DNA of 64,000 nucleotides from Streptomyces pyxinicus. GTDB taxonomy: Bacteria; Actinomycetota; Actinomycetes; Streptomycetales; Streptomycetaceae. Position numbers and translations under genes: made by a program. The notes beneath the pieces are model-generated. The model saw only the letters and a list, made by a program, of their open reading frames with translations, did no database searches and was not told where the DNA came from. The stretch lies in contig NZ_JANUGP010000001.1 of assembly GCF_024753135.1 (NCBI RefSeq), forward strand, positions 434,001 through 498,000. The letters run 5' to 3'. Positions 25,670 through 33,979 of the stretch are shown in pieces (position 1 is the stretch's first letter; each line of letters opens with the position of its first letter).

Positions 25670-26875
25670 ATGGCGCGCCTCGCCCAGACCGCCGGTCTGA
25701 CCGACATCCAGCGGGAGATCCTCTCCACCGTCCGCGACTTCGTGGACAAGGAGATCATCCCGGTCGCCACCGAACTGGAGCACCGCGACGAGTACCCGCA
25801 AGCGATCGTCGACGGCCTGAGGGAACTGGGCCTGTTCGGTCTGATGATCCCCGAGGAGTACGGGGGTCTGGGCGAGTCGCTGCTCACCTACGCGCTGTGC
25901 GTGGAGGAGATCGCCCGCGGCTGGATGTCGGTGTCCGGCATCATCAACACCCACTTCATCGTGGCCTACATGCTCAAGCAGCACGGCACCGAGGAGCAGA
26001 AGGACCACTTCCTGCCGCGCATGGCGGCCGGCGACATCCGCGGCGCCTTCTCGATGTCGGAGCCGGCTCTCGGCTCGGATGTGTCGGCCATCACCTCCAA
26101 GGCGGTCAAGGACGGCGACGCGTACGTCCTGAACGGCCAGAAGATGTGGCTGACGAACGGCGGTACGTCCTCGCTCGTGGCCGTGCTGGTGCGAAGTGAC
26201 GAAGGACACCCCGAGGGCACGGCCCCGCACAAGTCGATGACCACCTTCCTGGTCGAGAAGGAGCCGGGCTTCGGTGAGGTCCGCCCGGGCCTGACCATCC
26301 CCGGCAAGATCGACAAGATGGGCTACAAGGGCGTCGACACCACCGAGCTGATCATGGACGGGCTGCGGGTACCGGCCGATCGGGTGCTCGGCGGCGTCAC
26401 CGGCCGAGGTTTTTACCAAATGATGGACGGAGTGGAGGTCGGCCGCGTCAACGTGGCCGCCCGCGGCTGCGGCGTCGCCCAGCGCGCCTTCGAGCTGGGC
26501 GTCCGCTACGCCCAGCAGCGGCACACCTTCGGCAAGGCCATCGCCCAGCACCAGGCGATCCAGTTCAAACTGGCCGAGATGGCCACCAAGGTCGAGGCCG
26601 CGCATGCCATGATGGTGAACGCGGCACGCAAAAAGGATTCCGGGGAGCGAAACGACCTCGAAGCGGGGATGGCGAAGTACCTCGCCTCCGAGTACTGCAA
26701 GGAGGTCGTGGAGGACGCCTTCCGGATCCACGGCGGCTACGGCTTCTCCAAGGAGTACGAGATCGAGCGCCTCTACCGGGAGGCCCCGATGCTGCTCATC
26801 GGTGAAGGTACCGCCGAGATCCAGAAAATGATCATCGGGCGCAGGTTGCTCGAAGAGTATCGATTCCAGGGCTGA
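25670..26875 (+). CDS. acyl-CoA dehydrogenase, probable methylsuccinyl-CoA dehydrogenase
   Basis: A 401-aa FAD acyl-CoA dehydrogenase. Domains in order: N-terminal helical (1-115), beta barrel (FSMSEPALGSDVSAI, MWLTNGG) and C-terminal helical (RHTFGKAIAQHQAIQFKLAEMA, IHGGYGFSKEYEIERLYREA, IGEGTAEIQKMIIGR). By context it oxidises (2S)-methylsuccinyl-CoA to mesaconyl-C1-CoA. Rhodobacter Mcd is longer because of an N-terminal extension that is absent here. The ATG at 25670 is preceded by GGAGAAG. It is the last gene of the ccr operon; a hairpin follows 9 nt after the stop. Some codons (TTT TAC CAA; AAA AAG GAT) are unusually AT-rich for this genome. Confidence 0.9.
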   Translation: MARLAQTAGLTDIQREILSTVRDFVDKEIIPVATELEHRDEYPQAIVDGLRELGLFGLMIPEEYGGLGESLLTYALCVEEIARGWMSVSGIINTHFIVAYMLKQHGTEEQKDHFLPRMAAGDIRGAFSMSEPALGSDVSAITSKAVKDGDAYVLNGQKMWLTNGGTSSLVAVLVRSDEGHPEGTAPHKSMTTFLVEKEPGFGEVRPGLTIPGKIDKMGYKGVDTTELIMDGLRVPADRVLGGVTGRGFYQMMDGVEVGRVNVAARGCGVAQRAFELGVRYAQQRHTFGKAIAQHQAIQFKLAEMATKVEAAHAMMVNAARKKDSGERNDLEAGMAKYLASEYCKEVVEDAFRIHGGYGFSKEYEIERLYREAPMLLIGEGTAEIQKMIIGRRLLEEYRFQG

Positions 26876-26884
26876 TTGTCCGGA

Positions 26885-26923
26885 TACGGGGTGTTTTCTT
26901 CGAGAAGAAGATCACACCCCGTA
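26885..26923. terminator. two-part hairpin ending the ccr operon
   Basis: TACGGGGTGT pairs with ACACCCCGTA (10 bp), and inside it TCTTC pairs with GAAGA. It starts 10 nt after the acyl-CoA dehydrogenase stop. The spacer to psd (to 27044) also contains TACGAT (26982-26987), a possible psd -10 without a clear -35. Confidence 0.7.
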
Positions 26924-27044
26924 GACGCCTCTCGGCCGCCGACTCGGCTGCCTGGCTTACCCAGTTGCAGCCCGCGCCCGGTACGATCCCCGGAAAGCCG
27001 CCGTCCCCCGTCTTGTGCGGCATCATCCGCTACGAAGGTCATCC

Positions 27045-27701
27045 ATGCCCCACAGCCAAACCTCTGCACCTCGCGACAGCCGAGCCGGCGTACGCCTCGC
27101 GCGCGGAGCATCGCCGTGGCTTCTCCCGACCGTCGCCACCGCAGCCCTCAGCCTGGTCCGCGCCCGTCGCTCGACCGCGGCCAGGGCCGTCGCCGTGCCC
27201 GCCACCGCGCTCGCGGCGGGCATGCTGTGGTTCTTCCGCGACCCCGAGCGCGAGATCGCCACGGGCCGGGTCATCTCGCCCGCCGACGGTGTGGTGCAGA
27301 GCATCATGCCGTGGAAGGACGGCCGCACCCGCGTCGCGATCTTCATGAGCCCGCTCAACGTCCACGTCAACCGCGCGCCGCTGTCCGGCACGGTGACGTC
27401 GGTCGAGCACATCCCCGGCGGCTTTGTTCCGGCTTTCAACAAGGAGAGCGAGAACAACGAGCGCGTAGTCTGGCATTTCGACACCGAACTCGGCGACATC
27501 GAGATGATCCAGATCGCCGGCGCGGTGGCCCGCCGCATCGTCCCCTACCTCCCGGAGGGCACGAAGGTCGAGCAGGGCGACCGCATCGGTCTGATCCGCT
27601 TCGGCTCGCGTGTCGACCTCTACCTGCCGGAGGGCGTGGAGGTCGCGGTCGAGGTCGGTCAGAAGACCGTGGCTGGGGTGACTCGCATTGACCGTGATTG
27701 A
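27045..27701 (+). CDS. psd: phosphatidylserine decarboxylase
   Basis: A 218-aa short (type II, actinobacterial/archaeal-like) decarboxylase that converts phosphatidylserine to phosphatidylethanolamine. It is a pyruvoyl enzyme; self-cleavage is expected at Gly187-Ser188 in IRFGSRVDLYLP. Conserved FFRDPER, SPADG (Asp) and MSPLNVHVNR (His) elements are present. An N-terminal hydrophobic segment (WLLPTVATAALSLV, VAVPATALAAGMLWFF) anchors it to the membrane. The ATG at 27045 follows GAAGG by six nt. The 3' end overlaps pssA, so the two steps of the pathway are translated together. Confidence 0.95.
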   Translation: MPHSQTSAPRDSRAGVRLARGASPWLLPTVATAALSLVRARRSTAARAVAVPATALAAGMLWFFRDPEREIATGRVISPADGVVQSIMPWKDGRTRVAIFMSPLNVHVNRAPLSGTVTSVEHIPGGFVPAFNKESENNERVVWHFDTELGDIEMIQIAGAVARRIVPYLPEGTKVEQGDRIGLIRFGSRVDLYLPEGVEVAVEVGQKTVAGVTRIDRD

Positions 27702-28545
27702 TCCGGAGACCCAGGCGGGCTGGGTGCCCGAGGCCGACGACGTGGACGACGAAGAGGAGATGCCCCTCTCTCTGCGCCTGTCGATAGCGGACACCCTCAC
27801 CCTGGGCAACGCCACGTGCGGCTTCATGGCGGTGTACTTCACCACCACCGGCATCCTGATCCCGCACCTGACCGGGAACGACGAGTCCGCGGGCATGGCG
27901 CGGCACAGCGCCGCCACGGCCGTCATCCTGATGCTCTGCGCGGCGGTGTTCGACCTGTTCGACGGCCTGGTGGCGCGCAAGCTGCGCTCCTCCCCCATGG
28001 GCGCCGAGCTGGACAACCTGTCCGACCTGATCAGCTTCGGCCTCGCGCCCGCCTACTTCGTGCTCGTCTACGGCATGGTCGCCGACGACGCGCACCAGAG
28101 AGTCGCGGCGTTGGGCGCGATCGTGGTCCTGCTGGCGGTCGTACTGCGGCTGGCGCGCTTCTCCTGCGTCACGATGAAGGACGGCGTCTTCCAGGGCATG
28201 CCCTCGCCGTTCGGCGCGCTGACGGTCGTCTCGATCGTGCTGCTGGAGCTGCCCTTCGTGGCGACGCTGCTGGCGATCCTGGGCACCGCGTGGCTGATGG
28301 TGAGCCGGGTGGAGTACCCGAAGCCGCGGGGCCGTCTCGCGGGCGCGATGCTCTCCTGGATCGTGCTCTCGATGGGCCTGCTGGCGGCCTGGGCGTTCGA
28401 CGCCCCGAGCGGTCAGCTCCTGCTCCAGACGGGCTGCGCGCTCCAGTTGGTGATGGGCGCGGTGATCCCGCTGTTCGCCACGGCGCGCCGGGTCAACAAC
28501 TTCCGCGACAACCGCCGCGAGGCACGGGCGGCGCAGCTGCCGTAA
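27688..28545 (+). CDS. pssA: CDP-diacylglycerol--serine O-phosphatidyltransferase
   Basis: A 285-aa integral membrane enzyme with about seven or eight helices. It makes phosphatidylserine from CDP-diacylglycerol and serine. The CDP-alcohol phosphatidyltransferase motif D-G-x2-A-R-x8-G-x3-D-x3-D is complete in DGLVARKLRSSPMGAELDNL plus SD. An acidic N-terminal stretch (EADDVDDEEE) precedes the first helix. The TTG at 27688 fits the GGGGTG ribosome-binding site and overlaps psd by 14 nt; the GTG at 27694 is an alternative. It pairs with psd to make phosphatidylethanolamine. Confidence 0.93.
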   Translation: MTVIDPETQAGWVPEADDVDDEEEMPLSLRLSIADTLTLGNATCGFMAVYFTTTGILIPHLTGNDESAGMARHSAATAVILMLCAAVFDLFDGLVARKLRSSPMGAELDNLSDLISFGLAPAYFVLVYGMVADDAHQRVAALGAIVVLLAVVLRLARFSCVTMKDGVFQGMPSPFGALTVVSIVLLELPFVATLLAILGTAWLMVSRVEYPKPRGRLAGAMLSWIVLSMGLLAAWAFDAPSGQLLLQTGCALQLVMGAVIPLFATARRVNNFRDNRREARAAQLP

Positions 28546-28558
28546 GGCATTCCCGCAA

Positions 28559-28608
28559 GGCATGGCGAAGGGCCCCGAACCATCCGGTTCGGGGCCCTTC
28601 GCCATGCC
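28559..28608. terminator. 23-bp perfect hairpin between convergent pssA and glycerate kinase
   Basis: GGCATGGCGAAGGGCCCCGAACC (as 28559-28581) pairs perfectly with 28586-28608 around the loop ATCC. It starts 13 nt after the pssA stop and ends 16 nt before the glycerate kinase stop, so it should work on both strands. Confidence 0.85.
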
Positions 28609-28624
28609 GCCGGCCGCTCCCGGG

Positions 28625-29776
28625 TCAGCTCAGGCGGTCCTCGGCGATCCGGGCGGCGACGCGCTCCAGGATCGGGCCGGCCTCAGCGATGCACCGGGCG
28701 ACGTCCGGCTCCACCGACGTCAGCGGATAGGCCCGCTCGATGCCGGCGCCGCGCAGCGCCGCCTCCGACAGGGCCAGCCGCCCGCACACGGCCACCACGG
28801 GCCGGCCCGCGGCCCGGGCCGCCGCCGCGACCCCGGCCGGTGCCTTGCCGTGCAGCGTCTGCTCGTCCAGCGAGCCCTCGCCGGTGACGACCAGGGACGC
28901 CCGCTCCAGGGCCGGCGCGAAGCCGAGCACGTCGAGCATGACCTCGATACCGGGCCGGAACCGGGCGCCGAGCAGCAGCGCGCCGTACCCGATGCCACCG
29001 GCCGCGCCGGCACCCGGGGAGTCCGCGTACCGGGCCGCCCGCGCGCCGACCGCCGCCTCCAGCACCTCGGCGTAGTGCGCGAGGGCCGCGTCCAGGGTCG
29101 CCACGTCCTCGGGGGAGGCGCCCTTCTGCGGGCCGTACACCGCCGGGGCGCCCTTCGGGCCGGTCAGCGGGTTGTCGACGTCGCTGGCGAGCACCAGCTC
29201 CACCGCCGACAGCCGCGGGTCGAGCCCGGACAGGTCGGCCCGGCGCAGCGCGGCGAGGCCCCCGCCGCCCGGCGGCACGCTCTCGCCCTCTGCGTCGAGG
29301 AACCGCGCCCCGAGCGCGGACAGCATGCCCGCGCCGCCGTCCGTCGTGGCGCTGCCGCCCACGCCGAACACGATCGTCCGGGCGCCGGCGTCCAGCGCGG
29401 CCCGCAGCAGTTGCCCGGAGCCGTACGTGGAGGCCGTCAGCGGCGCGAAGACGCCGGCCGGGAGCCGCTGGAGCCCGCTCGCCTCGGCCATCTCCACCAC
29501 GGCGGTGTCGCCGCGCAGCGCGAACGCGGCGGTGACCTCCGCGCCGAGCGGCCCGGCGACGCGGACCGTACGACGCTCGAAACCGGCCGCGACCGCCGCG
29601 TCCACCGTGCCGTCACCGCCGTCGGCGACCGGCAGCGCCTCCACCCGGAGGTCCGGCACCACCCGGCGCAGCCCGGCCGTGACCCGCTCGGCGACCTCCA
29701 CGGCCGTCAGCGAGCCCTTGAACTTGTCCGCGGCGACCAGTACCCGACGGTCCTCGTCCACAGCAGCTTCCGCCAC
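28625..29776 (-). CDS. glycerate kinase
   Basis: A 383-aa GlxK/GarK-family kinase that phosphorylates D-glycerate with ATP, linking glyoxylate or serine metabolism to glycolysis. Signatures: VLVAADKFKGSLTAVEVAE at the N-terminus, PVADGGDGTVDA, TYGSGQLL, GVGGSATTDGGAGML and TGEGSLDEQTLHGKAP. The GTG at 29776 has GAGGGG eight nt upstream. A link to glyoxylate from the ethylmalonyl-CoA pathway is possible but only inferred from proximity; the two sets are on opposite strands. Confidence 0.93.
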   Translation of the reverse strand: MAEAAVDEDRRVLVAADKFKGSLTAVEVAERVTAGLRRVVPDLRVEALPVADGGDGTVDAAVAAGFERRTVRVAGPLGAEVTAAFALRGDTAVVEMAEASGLQRLPAGVFAPLTASTYGSGQLLRAALDAGARTIVFGVGGSATTDGGAGMLSALGARFLDAEGESVPPGGGGLAALRRADLSGLDPRLSAVELVLASDVDNPLTGPKGAPAVYGPQKGASPEDVATLDAALAHYAEVLEAAVGARAARYADSPGAGAAGGIGYGALLLGARFRPGIEVMLDVLGFAPALERASLVVTGEGSLDEQTLHGKAPAGVAAAARAAGRPVVAVCGRLALSEAALRGAGIERAYPLTSVEPDVARCIAEAGPILERVAARIAEDRLS

Positions 29777-29862
29777 CTTGCATTCCCCTCGCTCTCCGGG
29801 CCCCGCGCACGTCAGGGCCAGTCGCGCCGCTGCGACCATAACCGCAAGGCCGCCTCCCCGTC

Positions 29863-30344
29863 ATGCCCCGACCACCCGCGGACCCTGCCCCCGCTCGTCC
29901 CGGTCGCCGCCGGGACGCGGTGCTCTCGCACACCGGGAACGGCGTGTACGGCGCGATGGTCGCCGCCGCGCTGCTCTCGGCGGCCTTCACCTCGCCGACC
30001 GTGCTGCCGTGGGAGGAGACGCCGGCCACGGTGTCGGCGCAGACGGCGGGCCTCGGCTGGATCCGCACCGTCCCGGACGCGGCCGTCCTCACCGCCGGAC
30101 TGCTGTACGGCGACGGCGGCTTCACCCGCGCCATCGCCCTGACCGTGCGCGGCGGTCCGGACACCGACTCGGGCGGCGCGCCGGCCGGTTCGGTGGCCGG
30201 CGTCCTGAACGGCGCCGCCGCGATCCCGGACCGGTGGAAGGACCGCTTCAGGACACGGTCCGCAGCGCGGTGTTCGGCTTCGACGGCGTCCGGATCAGCG
30301 CGCCGGCCGAACGCACCCCGCGCCTGGTTACCCTTCCTGGATGA
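29863..30344 (+). pseudogene. ADP-ribosylglycohydrolase relic (truncated, internally deleted, frameshifted)
   Basis: The first frame reads SHTGNGVYGAMVAAALLSAA, then after a short unrelated stretch WIRTVPDAAVLTAGLLYGDG, LTVRGGPDTDSGG and AGSVAGVLNGAAAIPDRW. These are C-terminal segments of ADP-ribosylglycohydrolases, including the metal-binding GxDTD. The frame is lost near 30246; one missing base would restore it, because the next frame continues LQDTVRSAVFGFDGVRIS and ends at 30344. The N-terminal two thirds and a middle block are missing, so this is a decayed gene even if the single-base shift were a sequencing error. Its stop overlaps the Nudix ATG (ATGA), a trace of former coupling. Confidence 0.8.
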
Positions 30345-30835
30345 CCACGACTCCTGACTTCGCCACGTACATCGCGGGCCTGCCCCGCATCATCGCCGGC
30401 GCCGCCGCGCTCTTCCGGGACACCGAGGGCCGGGTGCTGCTGGTGGAGCCGAACTACCGCGAGGGCTGGGCGCTTCCGGGCGGGACGATCGAGTCGGACG
30501 ACGGCGAGACCCCGCGGCAGGGGGCCCGCCGCGAGACGCTGGAGGAGATCGGCCTCGACCGCGAACCGGGCCGCCTGCTCGCCGTGGACTGGGTCCGGGG
30601 CGACGGCCGCCCGCCGCTGGTGGCCTACCTGTACGACGGCGGCGTCCTCACCGACGCCGACCTCGCCGCCATCAAGCTCCAGGAGGAGGAACTCCTCTCC
30701 TGGCGCCTGGTCCCCCGCGAGGACCTCACCGCCCACCTCCCGGGCGCCCTCGGCCGCCGCGTCCTGGCCGCCCTGGACACCCTGGCCTCCGGCAGTGGCA
30801 CGGCGGAACTGGAGAACGGCCATCCCGCGCACTGA
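30341..30835 (+). CDS. Nudix hydrolase
   Basis: A 164-aa Nudix protein. The Nudix helix is GGTIESDDGETPRQGARRET followed by LEEIGL; the REXXEE part is canonical, but the loop between the first Gly and the first Glu has two extra residues compared with GX5E. It hydrolyses a nucleoside diphosphate linked to another moiety in the presence of Mg; ADP-ribose is a fair guess because of the adjacent ADP-ribosylglycohydrolase relic, but it is not proved. The ATG at 30341 overlaps the relic stop. The gene itself is intact. Confidence 0.9.
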   Translation: MTTTPDFATYIAGLPRIIAGAAALFRDTEGRVLLVEPNYREGWALPGGTIESDDGETPRQGARRETLEEIGLDREPGRLLAVDWVRGDGRPPLVAYLYDGGVLTDADLAAIKLQEEELLSWRLVPREDLTAHLPGALGRRVLAALDTLASGSGTAELENGHPAH

Positions 30836-30862
30836 CTCCTCACCGGCAAGCCTGGCGGCCCG

Positions 30863-31354
30863 TTAGAACAGCGCCGCTCCCCGTTCGAAGTCCAGAAGCC
30901 GGCGCTTGCGGTCCAGGCCGCCGCCGTAACCCGTGAGGGCGCCGCCGGTGCCGAGGACGCGGTGGCAGGGGACGATGATGCCGACGGGGTTGCGGCCGTT
31001 GGCGAGGCCGACCGCTCGGGAGGCGCCGGTGTTGCCGAGGGTGTGGGCGAGTTGGCCGTAGGTGCGGGTCTCGCCGTAGGGGATGCGGCTGAGCTGGGTC
31101 CATACGCTGCGTTGGAAAGGGGTTCCGCAGAGGGCGAGTTGGACGGTGAACTCGGTCAGCTCGCCCGCGAAGTACGCCGTGAGCTGCTCCTCGGCCTCGC
31201 CGAAGCAGCGTGGGCCGCGGTCGGGCGGGCCGAAGCTCTCCTCGGGCGGCCGGTGCCGCTGCCCGGCCATGTACAGGCCGCACAGGGCGCCGTCGGCGTC
31301 GGCCACGAGGGTGAGCGGGCCGTAGGGGCTGTCGATCACGGTGTGCCGTGTCAT
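30863..31354 (-). CDS. ogt: methylated-DNA--protein-cysteine methyltransferase (Ogt)
   Basis: A 163-aa suicide repair protein that removes alkyl groups from O6-alkylguanine. The acceptor is Cys130 in IVPCHRV; the helix-turn-helix segment RIPYGETRTYGQLAHTLG and NRNP-type region (ANGRNPVGII) are present. The ATG is at 31354. It starts 12 nt after the Ada-AlkA gene and so belongs to the same transcript, a repair operon for alkylation damage. Confidence 0.95.
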   Translation of the reverse strand: MTRHTVIDSPYGPLTLVADADGALCGLYMAGQRHRPPEESFGPPDRGPRCFGEAEEQLTAYFAGELTEFTVQLALCGTPFQRSVWTQLSRIPYGETRTYGQLAHTLGNTGASRAVGLANGRNPVGIIVPCHRVLGTGGALTGYGGGLDRKRRLLDFERGAALF

Positions 31355-31366
31355 GGGTGAACTGTC

Positions 31367-32848
31367 CTATACCGGGAGAAAGTTGACGGGGTGGTCGCCG
31401 GTCGCCCACAGGTACTGCACCGCGTAGGCCCGCCAGGGGCGCCAGGCCTCCGCGTGGGCGGTGAGCGCGGCGGGGGTCGTCGGCAGTCCCACTTCGCCGG
31501 CCGCCTTGCGGATGCCGAGGTCGGTGGGGAGGAAGGCGTCGGGGTCGCCCAGGGCGCGCATGGCGATGACATCGGCCGTCCAGGGACCGATGCCGGGCAG
31601 GGCGAGCAGCCGGGCGCGGGTCTCGGCCCGGTCCGACTCGGCGCCCAGGCGCACGGTGCCGTCGGCGAGGTGCCGGACGAGGGTGGTGAAGGTGGTGCGC
31701 CGGGTGCGTGGCATGGCGAGGGTTCCGGGGTCCGCCTCGGCCAGTGCCGCCGGGGACGGGAAGAGGTGCGTGAGGCCGCCCTCGGGGTCGTCCAGGGGTT
31801 TGCCGTGGGCGGTGACCAGGCGGGCCGCGTGGGTGCGGGCGGCGGCCGTGGAGACCTGCTGTCCGAGGACGGCCCGGGCGGCGAACTCGGCCTCGTCGAC
31901 CGTGCGCGGCACCCGGCGCCCCGGGGCCCGGTCGACCAGTGGCGCGAGCAGCGGGTCGGCGCGCAGCCGGTCGTCCACGGCGACCGGGTCGGCGTCCAGG
32001 TCGAGCAGCCGGCGGCAGCGGTTGATCGCCACGGTCAGGTCGCGCGGGTCGCCGAGGGTGAGCCGGCAGGCGATGTGGTCGGGGCGCGGGGTGAGGGCGA
32101 CGATGCCGTGGCCGTGGGGCAGGTCGAGCGTGCGCCGGTAGGCGCCGTCGCGCCACTCCTCGACGCCGGGTACGGCGGTGGCGGCGAGGTGGCCGAAGAG
32201 GTTGTCGGGGTTGAGCGGCGCCCGGAACGGCAGCCGCAGCGCGAGCGTGCCGAGGGCGCCCGCCCTGCCGCTGCCGGGGACCCGGGCGCGCAGCTCGGTC
32301 GGGGTGAGGGCGAAGACCTGGCGGACGGTGTCGTTGAAGGCGCGGATGGAGGAGAAGCCGGCCGCGAAGGCGATCTCGGCCATGGGCAGCGGGGTGGTCT
32401 CGATGAGCAGGCGGGCCGTCCGGGCGCGCTGGGCGCGGGCGATCGCGAGCGGTCCGGCGCCCACCTCCATGAGCAGTTGCCGCTCCACCTGCCGGGCGCT
32501 GTAGCCGAGCCGCGCGGCGAGTCCGGGCACGCCCTCGCGGTCCACGACACCGTCGGCGATGAGCCGCATGGCGCGGGCCACCAGGTCGGCGCGCCGGTCC
32601 CACTCCGGGGAACCGGGGCTGACGTCGGGGCGGCACCGCTTGCAGGCCCGGAAGCCGGCCTGCTGGCACGCGGCGGCGCTCGGGTAGAACGTCATGTTCC
32701 GCGCCTTGGGCGGCACCACGGGGCAGCTGGGCCGGCAGTAGATCCGCGTGGTCAGTACGGCCGTGAAGAACCAGCCGTCGAACCGCGCGTCCTTGGACTG
32801 CACGGCGCGCACGCAGTGCTCCCGGTCGAGGTGCATCCCTGTCTGCAT
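31367..32848 (-). CDS. Ada-AlkA fusion: methyl sensor/AraC activator with 3-methyladenine glycosylase
   Basis: A 493-aa protein. Order: Ada metal-binding domain (about 5-75), AraC helix-turn-helix (about 85-185; IAFAAGFSSIRAFND), AlkA N-terminal domain (about 190-290) and HhH-GPD glycosylase (about 295-485; GQQVSTAAARTHA, LLALPGIGPWTADVIAMRAL with the catalytic Asp in PTDLG). Starting at the ATG at 32848 the zinc cysteines fall at 38, 42, 69 and 72, the same numbers as in E. coli Ada. That supports this start over the GTG at 32866. Methylation of Cys38 should turn it into an activator of its own operon, which includes ogt. Confidence 0.93.
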   Translation of the reverse strand: MQTGMHLDREHCVRAVQSKDARFDGWFFTAVLTTRIYCRPSCPVVPPKARNMTFYPSAAACQQAGFRACKRCRPDVSPGSPEWDRRADLVARAMRLIADGVVDREGVPGLAARLGYSARQVERQLLMEVGAGPLAIARAQRARTARLLIETTPLPMAEIAFAAGFSSIRAFNDTVRQVFALTPTELRARVPGSGRAGALGTLALRLPFRAPLNPDNLFGHLAATAVPGVEEWRDGAYRRTLDLPHGHGIVALTPRPDHIACRLTLGDPRDLTVAINRCRRLLDLDADPVAVDDRLRADPLLAPLVDRAPGRRVPRTVDEAEFAARAVLGQQVSTAAARTHAARLVTAHGKPLDDPEGGLTHLFPSPAALAEADPGTLAMPRTRRTTFTTLVRHLADGTVRLGAESDRAETRARLLALPGIGPWTADVIAMRALGDPDAFLPTDLGIRKAAGEVGLPTTPAALTAHAEAWRPWRAYAVQYLWATGDHPVNFLPV

Positions 32849-32921
32849 GCGTCCAGCATCGGCCACGTCCGCACCCGCTCGCTGGCAGGAATCCGACCTG
32901 GCGGTGGGCGTGAGCAGCGGG

Positions 32922-33842
32922 TCAGGCGTGGCCGTACTCCCGGAAGCGGGTGACCCAGTCGGCGGTGGCGCGCAGGCCGCCGAAGGTGTAGAAGTGCACC
33001 TTCACCCGGCCGTGCCGCGCGGGGTCGTAGCGGTCGGCCAGCTCGCGCAGGAAGCGGTCCGGTCCGGTCGTACCCATCAGGTTCGTGAGCGAGAAGCCGT
33101 ACTTGCGGGCGACGGAGGCGCTGGTGGCCACGCCGAACCGGCCGGCGTAGCCGAGCAGCCGGCGCACGCCCGCCGGGCCGGGGACGCCGACGCGCACCGG
33201 CAGCCGCACGCCCCGGGCCCGGACGGCTTCCAGCCAGCTCAGCACCGGGTCGACGTCGAAGCCGAACTGCGTGATGACGTCACCGCCGAACCCGCCGGCG
33301 TCGATGGCGGCGGCCTTGCCGGTGAGCGCGGACCACAGGGCGGGGCCGGCTATCGCCGGGTGGCCCTCCGGGTAGCCGCTGATCCCGACGTGGCGCACCC
33401 CGTATCCGGGCAGCAGGCCGGTGCGCAGCAGGGCGAGCGCGTCCGGGTAGGGGCCCTCGGGGCGGGCGGGGTCGCCGCCGACCAGGAAGACGTTCTCGGC
33501 GGTGCCGTCCGCCGCCAGCCCGGCGAGGAACTCCTCCAGGGCCGAGCGGGAGGGCAGCCGGCGCGCGGAAATGTGCGGTACGGGGACGAGTCCGAGCCGC
33601 CTGACCGCGCGGGCGGCGGCCAGCCGGGTGGTGAGATCCTCGCCGGCGAGGAAGGTGATGTTGACCCGCGTACCGTCCGGGACGAGGGCACGGGCCTCTT
33701 CGAGCCGGGGCACGTCCTTGCCGGTCATCTCCAGGGAGAAGTCGTCGAGCAGGGAGGGACGCGGGACGGCCTCCCCGGGGCTCTCGGCTCCGTCCGGGGC
33801 GGGGGCGCCGCCGTCGGGCGGGGCGGTGAGAGCGGGCTCCAT
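32922..33842 (-). CDS. methylenetetrahydrofolate reductase-like protein
   Basis: A 306-aa TIM-barrel protein of the MetF superfamily: DFSLEMTGKDVPRLEEA (N-terminal), PVPHISARRLPS, NVFLVGGDPARPEGPYPDA, HVGISGYPEGHPAI, ITQFGFDVDPVL and VGVPGPAGVRRLLGYA follow the MTHFR order. It is shorter and more divergent than housekeeping MetF, so reduction of 5,10-methylene-THF is likely but not certain; some relatives serve in demethylation pathways. The ATG at 33842 follows GAGGAG by four nt. It is transcribed alone towards ada-alkA, with 73 nt between them. Confidence 0.8.
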   Translation of the reverse strand: MEPALTAPPDGGAPAPDGAESPGEAVPRPSLLDDFSLEMTGKDVPRLEEARALVPDGTRVNITFLAGEDLTTRLAAARAVRRLGLVPVPHISARRLPSRSALEEFLAGLAADGTAENVFLVGGDPARPEGPYPDALALLRTGLLPGYGVRHVGISGYPEGHPAIAGPALWSALTGKAAAIDAGGFGGDVITQFGFDVDPVLSWLEAVRARGVRLPVRVGVPGPAGVRRLLGYAGRFGVATSASVARKYGFSLTNLMGTTGPDRFLRELADRYDPARHGRVKVHFYTFGGLRATADWVTRFREYGHA

Positions 33843-33979
33843 CGTGCTCCTCGGGCGGCTGCGGTCGTGATGTCGGCCGATGATGCCACGCGGGGGCCAC
33901 GGGTACGGGGCCGGGGTCAGGAAGGCCCGAGGCCCTGCCGGGCGGCGCGGGAGGTGCCGGAACGCCTACGCGCGGGTGC

